This document shows positions 1-5,494 of a stretch of DNA of 5,563 nt, piece by piece. Both the position numbers and the translations under genes were made by a program. The notes under the pieces were generated by a model that saw only the letters and a list, made by a program, of their open reading frames with translations, had not been told where the DNA came from and did no database searches. Within the stretch, counting starts at the first letter, position 1, and every line of letters begins with the position of its first letter. This DNA is from an uncultured Lachnospiraceae bacterium (GTDB taxonomy: Bacteria > Bacillota_A > Clostridia > Lachnospirales > Lachnospiraceae). The stretch is taken from assembly GCA_902767195.1 (NCBI GenBank), contig CACXGS010000262.1, forward strand, positions 1 to 5,563, in the 5' to 3' direction.

Positions 1-501
1 ATAGTAGAGAGGGTAAAGAATCTGATGGACGATTCCCAGGGCCATCAGCAGGTCCGGAGAAAGATTGGCATTCATATGAGTATGAAGATCTGTCCGAAAC
101 TTATAATCACTTCGGATAAATGTCTTGACGATGGTATGCCGGATGTCCAGACTGTAGTCCTTGGTCTGGCTCATGAGAGTCTTGGAAATGGCCGGTATAT
201 GGGCTTTCATCTCGATGCTTCCATCCGGATAGATGTTGGCCACCTTAATATCCCCCATCCTGAAAATGTAAACCAGCCTGTTATATATATCTATATAACT
301 GGGTACCTCTCCCCGGATGACCAGATAGTCCTCCTCGTTCTTAGAGAGGGGAAGTCCGCAGACTCCCGCCAGGTTGGAAATGAGATTGCCCGTTCCATGG
401 TTGGGTGTCGAAAGGACATAATTCATGACCTTTCCCTCCTGAAAAAGGTCCACGATAATATCTTTTTCCTTGTCTAAATAAAATGTCGCAAAATGATTCA
501 T
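1..501 (-). CDS. Adenosine deaminase-like metal-dependent hydrolase, N-terminal part (runs off the left edge)
   Basis: The first 167 codons are present and stay open to base 1; the C-terminal part lies outside. Residues 138-151 read DLHTHMNANLSPDL, which matches the start of the adenosine/AMP deaminase barrel (consensus like ELHxHLxxxLxPxxL). H140 and H142 would be two zinc ligands. Known members deaminate adenosine or related purines in the cytosol, and no signal peptide is seen here. The remaining ligands and the substrate pocket are not visible, so the substrate is unknown. Classical adenosine deaminases reach this HxH motif within about 20 residues, whereas here 139 residues precede it, giving an N-terminal extension of unknown function that includes a Gly/Asn-rich stretch (NHGTGNLISNLAGVCG, residues 34-49). 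The gene starts 21 bp after the peptidase stop codon, so co-transcription is likely. The start at 501 follows a weak GGTGAT; Met26 (426-424) has a much better ribosome binding site and is an alternative start. Confidence 0.72.
   Translation of the reverse strand, partial: MNHFATFYLDKEKDIIVDLFQEGKVMNYVLSTPNHGTGNLISNLAGVCGLPLSKNEEDYLVIRGEVPSYIDIYNRLVYIFRMGDIKVANIYPDGSIEMKAHIPAISKTLMSQTKDYSLDIRHTIVKTFIRSDYKFRTDLHTHMNANLSPDLLMALGIVHQILYPLYY
424..440 (-). promoter_or_regulatory. Strong Shine-Dalgarno before an internal ATG (alternative start of the deaminase-like gene)
   Basis: Read on the minus strand, AGGAGG (440-435) stands 8 nt before an in-frame ATG at 426-424, which is Met26 of the long reading. 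This is a near-ideal site, while the upstream ATG at 501 has only GGTGAT close to it. The 25 extra residues look like ordinary protein sequence, so the long form remains the default. The AGGAGG could also be chance, since it encodes Gln-Glu-Gly. Confidence 0.4.
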
Positions 502-522
502 ACTATCACCATTTATAATTAA

Positions 523-1467
523 TTACCGGATTCTTATCCGATTAAGAATCTCCCGGATGATCCAGGGATCTTCAAAACGTTCTTCCTGAGGGCCGATAAT
601 CAGGGCATATCCGAAATTATCGGCCAGCACCTCCTCGGGGTCCACCACATACTCGGTATTCCTGCCGAATATTTCCCAGAAATCCGAGGCATCCTCCGCC
701 TCATACAAGACAGAAGGGTCATCGACAGGAACCAGCCCGCCGGCCATCAGATCCATAAAACTGTCCCCAGGCTCCTCAAAAGGTCTTTTCGTGACAAAGA
801 CCATCCCGCAGCGTTTCTTCTCACCCCGGACGGTAAACTCTGCCCAGGAATTATGGCGTTCCACATCAGGATTATTGATAATCTTCGAACGGATCTCAGG
901 AGAAAAGCTTATATCCTCCTTCATCAGATGAAATCCCAGAATATCGTACATGGCTGCCCGAAAAGCGCTGTTGCTTCTGGTAAAGCAGTGGAAGAGCTCA
1001 TGGGCGATCATACACAGGAAAAACTCCTGATAAGACAAATCATCCGACAATCCGGTCTCCAGGAGTTCCTCTCCCAGATAAATCTCCGTCCCGTGGGTGT
1101 AGGCGGCGGCCATACATTCTTCCTTCATGGTAGTCTTGATGAAAATAACCCTTCCCAGTTCCGGCAGGTCGTAGCCATTGGCCAGGCATATATGGATGAT
1201 CACCCCCATGGCCCAGTTAACCAGATGTTTCTCTTCACGACGGAAAGGAAGAACCTGCCGTGCCGCATAGTTCTTCCATTCTTCCAGAGTCGCTCCCACT
1301 TTCTGCATGCGAAAGTTCAGGTCCCCCTGGGTAAATTTATTCTGATAGTCTTCCCGGGCCAGCAAACGCCGGACGCCCTCTTCCTTTCCCGCGATCCGCC
1401 AGGTCATCAGCGAAGCTTTCTTTATTCTGTGATTGCGGCGAAGATACCGCTTTCTTTTCTTGCTCAT
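523..1467 (-). CDS. Putative HExxH zinc metallopeptidase, cytoplasmic, family not recognised
   Basis: This 314-residue protein has a clear zincin core: MIAHELFHCF at residues 153-162, with H156 and H160 as zinc ligands and E157 as the catalytic base. A later segment, DPEEVLADNFGYAL (276-289), fits the ExxAD pattern that supplies the third ligand in gluzincins, probably E279 with D283 in support. E210 (in NSWAEF) is a less likely candidate. The N-terminus is strikingly basic (KKRKRYLRRNHRIKK, residues 3-17) and has no hydrophobic stretch, so export is unlikely; it might bind nucleic acid or acidic surfaces. The substrate is unknown and I cannot assign a named MEROPS family. The start is bounded by an in-frame TGA two codons upstream (1473-1471). 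No good ribosome binding site precedes it; Met21 is a possible later start but is no better served. The gene lies 61 bp after the lipoprotein gene, with a stable hairpin in between, and 21 bp before the deaminase-like gene. Confidence 0.75.
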   Translation of the reverse strand: MSKKRKRYLRRNHRIKKASLMTWRIAGKEEGVRRLLAREDYQNKFTQGDLNFRMQKVGATLEEWKNYAARQVLPFRREEKHLVNWAMGVIIHICLANGYDLPELGRVIFIKTTMKEECMAAAYTHGTEIYLGEELLETGLSDDLSYQEFFLCMIAHELFHCFTRSNSAFRAAMYDILGFHLMKEDISFSPEIRSKIINNPDVERHNSWAEFTVRGEKKRCGMVFVTKRPFEEPGDSFMDLMAGGLVPVDDPSVLYEAEDASDFWEIFGRNTEYVVDPEEVLADNFGYALIIGPQEERFEDPWIIREILNRIRIR

Positions 1468-1489
1468 GATTCATGTACCATTAGTTTAT

Positions 1490-1515
1490 TCGCCCGGGTA
1501 ACCTGACCCGGGCGA
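1490..1515 (-). other. Perfect GC-rich hairpin between the lipoprotein and peptidase genes
   Basis: The arms TCGCCCGGGT (1490-1499) and ACCCGGGCGA (1506-1515) are perfectly complementary over 10 bp and enclose a 6-nt loop (1500-1505). No U-tract follows on either strand: the minus strand continues AATAAACTAA and the plus strand TATCATCATA. It is therefore not a standard intrinsic terminator. It sits 13 bp after the lipoprotein stop codon and 22 nt before the peptidase ATG. It may protect the upstream mRNA's 3' end, mark a processing point, or reduce readthrough into the peptidase/hydrolase pair. Confidence 0.6.
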
Positions 1516-1528
1516 TATCATCATAGAT

Positions 1529-3166
1529 TCAACTTGCGTAATACAGCTGCTCAAACAGTTCATTGGCGTCCACGCCATTTACCATAGGAGGATAATCCCC
1601 CTCAACAGTAATGCGGAAGATCCTGCCGTCCTCCAGCTTTGTATCCACCTTGTCCTTACCGTCGGTACGGTAAAATGTAAAAGCTGACCCGGCAGGGATT
1701 TTGACGGATTCTTCCACAACATTTCCATCTTCATCCACCACATCACCGGTTACTTCTTTCTTGGACTTCAAGGTGATCGTTCCATTCACCATAAAGTAGG
1801 GATCCGAAGTCTCCGGATTCGGATCGTCTGTCACGGAGTAGTTCTTGCCGGCAAAGTAAGTACTTAGAATATCGAAGCGGGTCTGGAGGGCCAGATGTCC
1901 CGGATCCGTGATCTCCTGATGATAAACACTGTAATCTTCATCCTCCTCATTCAACACAGAATACGGAGACACAGCGACGGATCCTGCAGCTTCCGGCCTG
2001 CCGGAACTGATATCAAAGAGGTGGAGAGTCATATAATCGCTGTCCTCCATCGTCCATACATAGAGGAAGGTTCTTCCGGTGGAAGTATAGACTATGTACT
2101 GGTTCACCTCATAGGCGCTGAGATTCTTCACGGAAACATTCTTGCCATTGACTGTCACTTCAAATTCTTCGATATAATCCGAATCCTGATCCTTTGAATA
2201 GTTGACCGCTACACCCTCAGGCTGTCCGTCTCCATCGGTGTCCACAGAGAAATCATAATAATCATAAAAACCGGAAATGTATCCCTCTCCCACCGCCGGG
2301 CGATACTGGTCGGTCAAAAGATCTCCATAGGCAGAATACAGAAGGGTGACATTCTGGGTGCCGCTGGCATAGGGGGCAATGTCATAATCAGAAAAGTAGA
2401 TTGTGATTCCCTGAGGATCCAGTGTCCAGTCCGGTTTAAGGTCTCCCTCTCCTTCCAGCCTGCTCTTTATATTTTCATCCAGCTCATCAAAAAACATGTC
2501 TTTTCCGTACTTTTTCAAAAGCTCTTCCTTGATGGCCTTCAGAAACTGCTGCTGGTCTGCAACAACATCAGACAGTTGAATCTCTGCTCCGGTCCGGGCA
2601 TCCAGGTTAACCGTATCATAGGCCGCATCTCCATGGGCGCCCCCTGCATAACTGATGGTTCTTTCCAGCAGACTGAGAACCTGGCTGTCTGCCCGGCGAA
2701 CATAAAAGTTCTCCTTATACATGTTGGGGATTTCTGCTCCCAGAGAATTCTCCGGGAAGTCTTCCCGCATATCTAACAGCTCCTTAACCTGCTTTTTATA
2801 GTCCTTTGTCCCGTCCTTCATGATCTGATCAAGAGCGGCTGACAGTTCCGGATATTCCTCCCTGCTGTCCTCGGAAAGCCTGATACTGTCATGGCTTCCT
2901 TCCACTAAAGTAGTCGTATTATCTTCATTCATTTCATTATTAATGGTCGTGGCCTTCTCGATCACCGGCCGTGCTGCCATTTCCACTCCCTGGCCGGCAG
3001 GCTCTGTCCCGGTATCCGTGGCTTCCTCCTGGGCGGCAGCCGCCACCGTCGTTCCCTCCTGGCCGGAACCGGTTGTCTTACTCTCCGATGATCCGCCTGC
3101 CCCGCAGCCGGCAGTCAATATCAGACACAATATGGTGAAAACAGCAAAGATTCTTTTCTTATTCAT
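1529..3166 (-). CDS. Surface lipoprotein with DUF4163/DUF3298 (RsiV/PdaC-like) ectodomain
   Basis: This 545-residue protein starts with a lipoprotein signal peptide: KKR at residues 3-5, a hydrophobic core to 19, and lipobox LTAGC with the lipidated cysteine at 21. A Gly/Ser/Thr/Glu-rich linker follows to about residue 60. Residues 62-285 resemble the DUF4163 plus DUF3298 pair, with hallmark YAGGAHGD (173-180), NLDARTGAEIQLSDVV (187-202) and a WTLDPQGITIYFSDYDIAPY block (247-266). The same domains form the extracellular part of RsiV, which binds lysozyme, and occur in the deacetylase PdaC, where they are not the catalytic part. Residues 309-317 (DTDGDGQPE) look like an EF-hand-type calcium loop. 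The rest, to 545, is acidic and unrecognised. No catalytic domain or sigma-factor partner is visible, so a ligand-binding or structural role outside the membrane is inferred. AAGGAGG stands 7 nt before the ATG. The gene follows the PadR operon after 133 bp. Confidence 0.8.
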   Translation of the reverse strand: MNKKRIFAVFTILCLILTAGCGAGGSSESKTTGSGQEGTTVAAAAQEEATDTGTEPAGQGVEMAARPVIEKATTINNEMNEDNTTTLVEGSHDSIRLSEDSREEYPELSAALDQIMKDGTKDYKKQVKELLDMREDFPENSLGAEIPNMYKENFYVRRADSQVLSLLERTISYAGGAHGDAAYDTVNLDARTGAEIQLSDVVADQQQFLKAIKEELLKKYGKDMFFDELDENIKSRLEGEGDLKPDWTLDPQGITIYFSDYDIAPYASGTQNVTLLYSAYGDLLTDQYRPAVGEGYISGFYDYYDFSVDTDGDGQPEGVAVNYSKDQDSDYIEEFEVTVNGKNVSVKNLSAYEVNQYIVYTSTGRTFLYVWTMEDSDYMTLHLFDISSGRPEAAGSVAVSPYSVLNEEDEDYSVYHQEITDPGHLALQTRFDILSTYFAGKNYSVTDDPNPETSDPYFMVNGTITLKSKKEVTGDVVDEDGNVVEESVKIPAGSAFTFYRTDGKDKVDTKLEDGRIFRITVEGDYPPMVNGVDANELFEQLYYAS

Positions 3167-3240
3167 GCAAGATCCTCCTTTTCATACAGGTGTCAATTAT
3201 GCTGTTTGAAAATCATTTTAATACGTCATCCATATGATTT

Positions 3241-3269
3241 ATTGTGCCATATTGCGTACAGATTGTCTA
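3241..3269 (-). promoter_or_regulatory. Possible sigma-A promoter for the lipoprotein gene
   Basis: On the minus strand TAGACA (3269-3264, 5 of 6 matches to the -35 consensus) is separated by exactly 17 bp from CACAAT (3246-3241, 4 of 6 matches to the -10). Transcription would start near 3234 and give a leader of about 70 nt. The -10 match is poor and no extended -10 is seen, so this is a tentative call. No terminator separates the genes, so readthrough from the PadR promoter is also possible. Confidence 0.35.
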
Positions 3270-3300
3270 CTGCCTCAGGAAGGTTTGTCCTTCCAAAATC

Positions 3301-4293
3301 TTACCTCACCGTAATGTCTCCGTCTTTGCAGTCGATATTAACAGAGGGCTGTTTGGGATCCTGATTCAGACTGTATCCGGTGAGTTCATCCCCGTCCCGG
3401 TTGAGGCTGGTTCCTTTCTGAATCAGATTCCCCGGAAGGTTGATCTCTCCGACTTTCGTCTGCAGACTCCAGTTGATCTCTTCTGATCCCGGTGTCGTAA
3501 ATTCTATGAGAGCATCACCATAGGAAAGGGAGTAATTATTCTTCCCTGCAAATGTACATTTCTTCATCTCCAGGTCTCCACTCTCCATTGTGGTATTCAT
3601 ATCAGAAATACTACTGTCATCGAAATGAATATCTCCGTATTTGCTGTCAATCATGCTCTGCTTCAGGAAAAGATTTTTCCCCTTCAAATCCCCACTTTTC
3701 ATAGTGATGGCTGCCCTGTCGCACTGTACCTGATCCATGCTGAAATCTCCTGCCAGGATCTCGGCAGAAAAATCAGTGCCAGTCAGGCCTTTAACAAGTG
3801 CATCACCGGCCTGGGACTTAATCTCTGTATTTTTTATAACTGTGCCGGCCGGAACGTAGAGGGTGATTCCTTCTTTCTGATTCGTTTTAACATACTCACT
3901 GCCTCCGGAAAAGAAGAACAGGTCCCGGATGCTGAAATTGACATGGATATTGGGGGCATTTTCCTTTAATGTAAATGTGCCTCCCTGGCTTGTCCATGAT
4001 ATCGGGTTCTGATCCTTGTTTCCATAAACCCGGTAGCTGATTCTGAATTGCCGGTCCCGGGAAGGAAGAATCTCCAGGTCGGAATGTTCAATGTCAATAA
4101 AGATCTTGTCAAATGCGGGAACTACTGTTTCATCTTCCTCATAAATTTTTCCCTCTCCTCTAAGTCTGCCGCCCTCATCTCTTTCTGAAAGGAAGCGGAC
4201 TCCTCCGCCGGCTGCACCGGCTCCGATTAGCAGTCCTCCGATAAAGCAAAGTGCAACGGCGACAACCATAATTCTGTATAGCCATTTATTCAT
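3301..4293 (-). CDS. Membrane-anchored DUF4097 beta-solenoid protein
   Basis: This 330-residue protein has one N-terminal hydrophobic segment (about 8-30, Gly/Ala-rich, preceded by K3 and R7). No lipobox is present, so it is probably a membrane anchor with the rest outside. The body matches DUF4097 proteins (LiaG-like putative adhesins). From about residue 160 it forms a ladder of short beta-strand repeats ending in Gly-Asp: QAGDALVKG, LAGDFSMDQ, KSGDLKGKN, KYGDIHFDD, ESGDLEMKK, SYGDALIEF. The GD pairs fall at 163, 182, 201, 220, 239 and 259, so the spacing is 19-20 residues, which suggests right-handed beta-solenoid rungs. No enzyme motif is visible; the family's role is unsettled and generally linked to the envelope. 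The ATG has a strong AAGGAGGGG site. It overlaps the stop of the DUF1700 gene by 8 bp, so the two are probably translationally coupled. Confidence 0.82.
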   Translation of the reverse strand: MNKWLYRIMVVAVALCFIGGLLIGAGAAGGGVRFLSERDEGGRLRGEGKIYEEDETVVPAFDKIFIDIEHSDLEILPSRDRQFRISYRVYGNKDQNPISWTSQGGTFTLKENAPNIHVNFSIRDLFFFSGGSEYVKTNQKEGITLYVPAGTVIKNTEIKSQAGDALVKGLTGTDFSAEILAGDFSMDQVQCDRAAITMKSGDLKGKNLFLKQSMIDSKYGDIHFDDSSISDMNTTMESGDLEMKKCTFAGKNNYSLSYGDALIEFTTPGSEEINWSLQTKVGEINLPGNLIQKGTSLNRDGDELTGYSLNQDPKQPSVNIDCKDGDITVR

Positions 4294-4966
4294 GTTTTTC
4301 CCCTCCTTTCCTGCTGATCATTCGGCTGATCAGACGGATCAGTCCGAATATCATCATCTTTCCTGCCCAAATGGCAAACAGGATGACAAGAAGTCCCAGG
4401 CCGATTCCTAAAATACCGCTGCCGATTACCAGCACTCCTGCGGCAAGGGAAGAGGCAAAGAGTGCAAAGCTCTGAACAACCAGCCAGCCTCCGCCAAGTA
4501 CGGCACCGATACCAAATACCACAACAGCGAAGAAGACAGCGGCTGCCATAGCCACTCCGCTGAACAATAAGGCAATTGCAGTAATTCCCAGAGGAATCCC
4601 AACAGGTGCTGCCAGGATAGCCAGCAGTGCAATCAGGATAATCCTTCCCACAGAAGATTCTCCAAAAAAGCTGCCTTTCTTCTTATCTGCCTTCTTCGGC
4701 GGGGAATCTCCCGATGCTTCCCTGTCTTCCTTATCCTTCTCCGGCTTCTGATAGAGTACCGGCAGATTAGGAGTAGTGAGGAGTTCATTCAGCAGTTCTG
4801 CTGCAGCCTCTCTGGGTGGTCCCAGTTCTTCAATCACTTCTGCCTCTCTCTGCGGGCCGGCTTCCTCAAAATATTCTGTAAAATACTCCATGGCATTCTC
4901 ATAATCTTCTCGCGGGAGCTTTCTAAGATAACGATCCAGCTCCTTCAGATATGCTTCTCGGTTCAT
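4286..4966 (-). CDS. DUF1700/HAAS-domain integral membrane protein
   Basis: This 226-residue protein has two parts. Residues 1-63 form a charged helical domain typical of DUF1700/HAAS proteins: MNREAYLKELDRYLRKLP, then YFTEYFEEA (28-36), then EVIEELGPPREAAAELL (43-59) with the characteristic LGxP turn. A basic, disordered-looking linker (about 72-104, PEKDKEDREASG then KKADKKK) leads into a hydrophobic C-terminal half (108-209), which probably has three or four membrane helices rich in Gly and Ala, and a basic tail (RLISRMISRKGGEKHE). The family is regularly encoded next to PadR regulators, and its N-terminal domain is thought to face the cytoplasm. A signalling link between membrane and PadR protein is inferred from this context and not demonstrated. 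Start ATG overlaps the padR-type gene's TGA as ATGA, with GGGAGG 8 nt upstream. It ends 8 bp inside the DUF4097 gene. Confidence 0.85.
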   Translation of the reverse strand: MNREAYLKELDRYLRKLPREDYENAMEYFTEYFEEAGPQREAEVIEELGPPREAAAELLNELLTTPNLPVLYQKPEKDKEDREASGDSPPKKADKKKGSFFGESSVGRIILIALLAILAAPVGIPLGITAIALLFSGVAMAAAVFFAVVVFGIGAVLGGGWLVVQSFALFASSLAAGVLVIGSGILGIGLGLLVILFAIWAGKMMIFGLIRLISRMISRKGGEKHE

Positions 4967-5280
4967 CCTTTCAACCTCCCTTCAACGATACCGTCAATCA
5001 CTTCTTTGTATTGCCGCCATTCATCCTCCAGAACGGTCAGCTGCTCTCTGCCTGAATCTGTGATAGAGTAATACTTGCGGTTTCTCCCCTGAAATTCCTG
5101 ATTATAGGTGGTCAGATATCCACTCTGCTGAAGTCTTCGCAGGATGGGATACAGGGACGACTCCTTAATCTCTGCAGCCAGCTTCACGGTCTGACTGATC
5201 TCATAGCCGTAGGAATCCTTCCTGCTGACAACCGATAAAATCAGAAACTCGATCAGAAGAGATGAAACGGGGTAATACAT
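4963..5280 (-). CDS. PadR-family winged-helix transcriptional repressor
   Basis: At 105 residues this is a typical short PadR protein. The winged-helix core is plain: LLIEFLILSVVSRKDSYGYEI (residues 8-28, helix 1 and the YGYEI signature), the recognition region IKESSLYPILRRLQQSGYL (38-56), and the wing GRNRKYYSITDSGREQL (65-81). A short C-terminal helix (82-100) probably provides the dimer contact. It binds DNA as a dimer and most relatives repress their own operon. It is the first gene of the operon and its promoter carries a strong inverted repeat over the predicted transcription start, which fits autoregulation. The ATG follows AAGGAGATGAGCTT, a good ribosome binding site. The inducing signal is unknown; the neighbouring membrane proteins suggest an envelope-related one. 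Confidence 0.93.
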   Translation of the reverse strand: MYYPVSSLLIEFLILSVVSRKDSYGYEISQTVKLAAEIKESSLYPILRRLQQSGYLTTYNQEFQGRNRKYYSITDSGREQLTVLEDEWRQYKEVIDGIVEGRLKG

Positions 5281-5323
5281 AAGCTCATCTCCTTTTTTTC
5301 AGTATTATTTCATTTGATTTTAT

Positions 5324-5344
5324 ATATATAAAATTTTTATATAT
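5324..5344. promoter_or_regulatory. Candidate PadR operator: perfect 10-1-10 inverted repeat
   Basis: ATATATAAAA (5324-5333) and TTTTATATAT (5335-5344) are exact reverse complements around the single base 5334. The repeat lies just downstream of the -10 box and covers the predicted transcription start near 5341, a position where a bound dimer would block initiation. PadR proteins recognise AT-rich dyads, but no specific consensus was matched here. AT-rich promoter DNA can form such dyads by chance, though a perfect 10-bp arm is long for that. Confidence 0.5.
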
Positions 5345-5347
5345 GCG

Positions 5348-5375
5348 AGTATAACACATATATAGATTTTGTCAA
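5348..5375 (-). promoter_or_regulatory. Sigma-A promoter of the padR-DUF1700-DUF4097 operon
   Basis: On the minus strand a perfect TTGACA (-35, 5375-5370) is followed after 16 bp by TATACT (-10, 5353-5348, 5 of 6 matches), preceded by TGT, which is an extended -10. The 20 or so bases upstream of the -35 are almost pure A/T and could act as an UP element. Transcription would start near 5341 and leave a leader of about 60 nt before the PadR ATG. Confidence 0.8.
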
Positions 5376-5424
5376 GAGTAAATTATAATATTTATTTCCC
5401 GGACAGCAAAGTTCTTTCGTAACA

Positions 5425-5457
5425 GGAAAAAGGCCCCGCCGAAAAACGGCAGAGCCC
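5425..5457 (-). terminator. Intrinsic terminator of the right-edge gene
   Basis: Read on the minus strand, GGCTCTGCCG (5456-5447) pairs over 10 positions with CGGCGGGGCC (5441-5432), including two U-G pairs, around a TTTTT loop, and is followed by five T residues (5431-5427). It works only in the minus direction: on the plus strand the U-G pairs become C-A mismatches and no T-tract follows. It lies about 40 bp after the partial gene's stop codon and isolates it from the PadR operon. Confidence 0.85.
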
Positions 5458-5494
5458 ATGTAGGTTAATAATGTAGATATTCCTCTTGTCTTTA

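Noticed and set aside
280..299. Inverted repeat GTTATATA-tatc-TATATAAC inside the deaminase-like gene
   Set aside because: It encodes part of Ser-Tyr-Ile-Asp-Ile-Tyr-Asn in a good reading frame. Alternating AT codons explain it, and its resemblance to the operator dyad is only AT richness.
25..477. Plus-strand open frame of 150 codons
   Set aside because: It lies opposite the deaminase-like gene, whose frame has a recognisable HxH motif. The plus-strand product resembles nothing and has no ribosome binding site.
853..1506. Plus-strand open frame of 217 codons
   Set aside because: It is antisense to the metallopeptidase gene, which carries HELFH and ExxAD motifs. The plus-strand product has no family features and runs over the hairpin.
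3191..3196. Perfect TTGACA on the minus strand before the lipoprotein gene
   Set aside because: A matching -10 would have to sit between the ribosome binding site and the start codon, where the bases (TCTTGC) do not fit.
1895..3209. Several plus-strand open frames (1895-2197, 2576-2776, 2943-3209)
   Set aside because: All are antisense to the lipoprotein gene, which has a clear signal peptide and domains.
3278..3294. Small hairpin GGAAGG-5 nt-CCTTCC after the DUF4097 stop codon
   Set aside because: The stem is only 6 bp and no U-tract follows on the minus strand, so it is not a convincing terminator.
3244..3969. Plus-strand open frames at 3244-3486 and 3625-3969
   Set aside because: They are antisense to the DUF4097 gene, have no recognisable product and no supporting signals.
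4426..4632. Minus-strand open frame of 68 codons inside the DUF1700 gene
   Set aside because: It is an out-of-frame shadow of the membrane-helix region; its Leu/Trp-rich product reflects the shifted hydrophobic codons.
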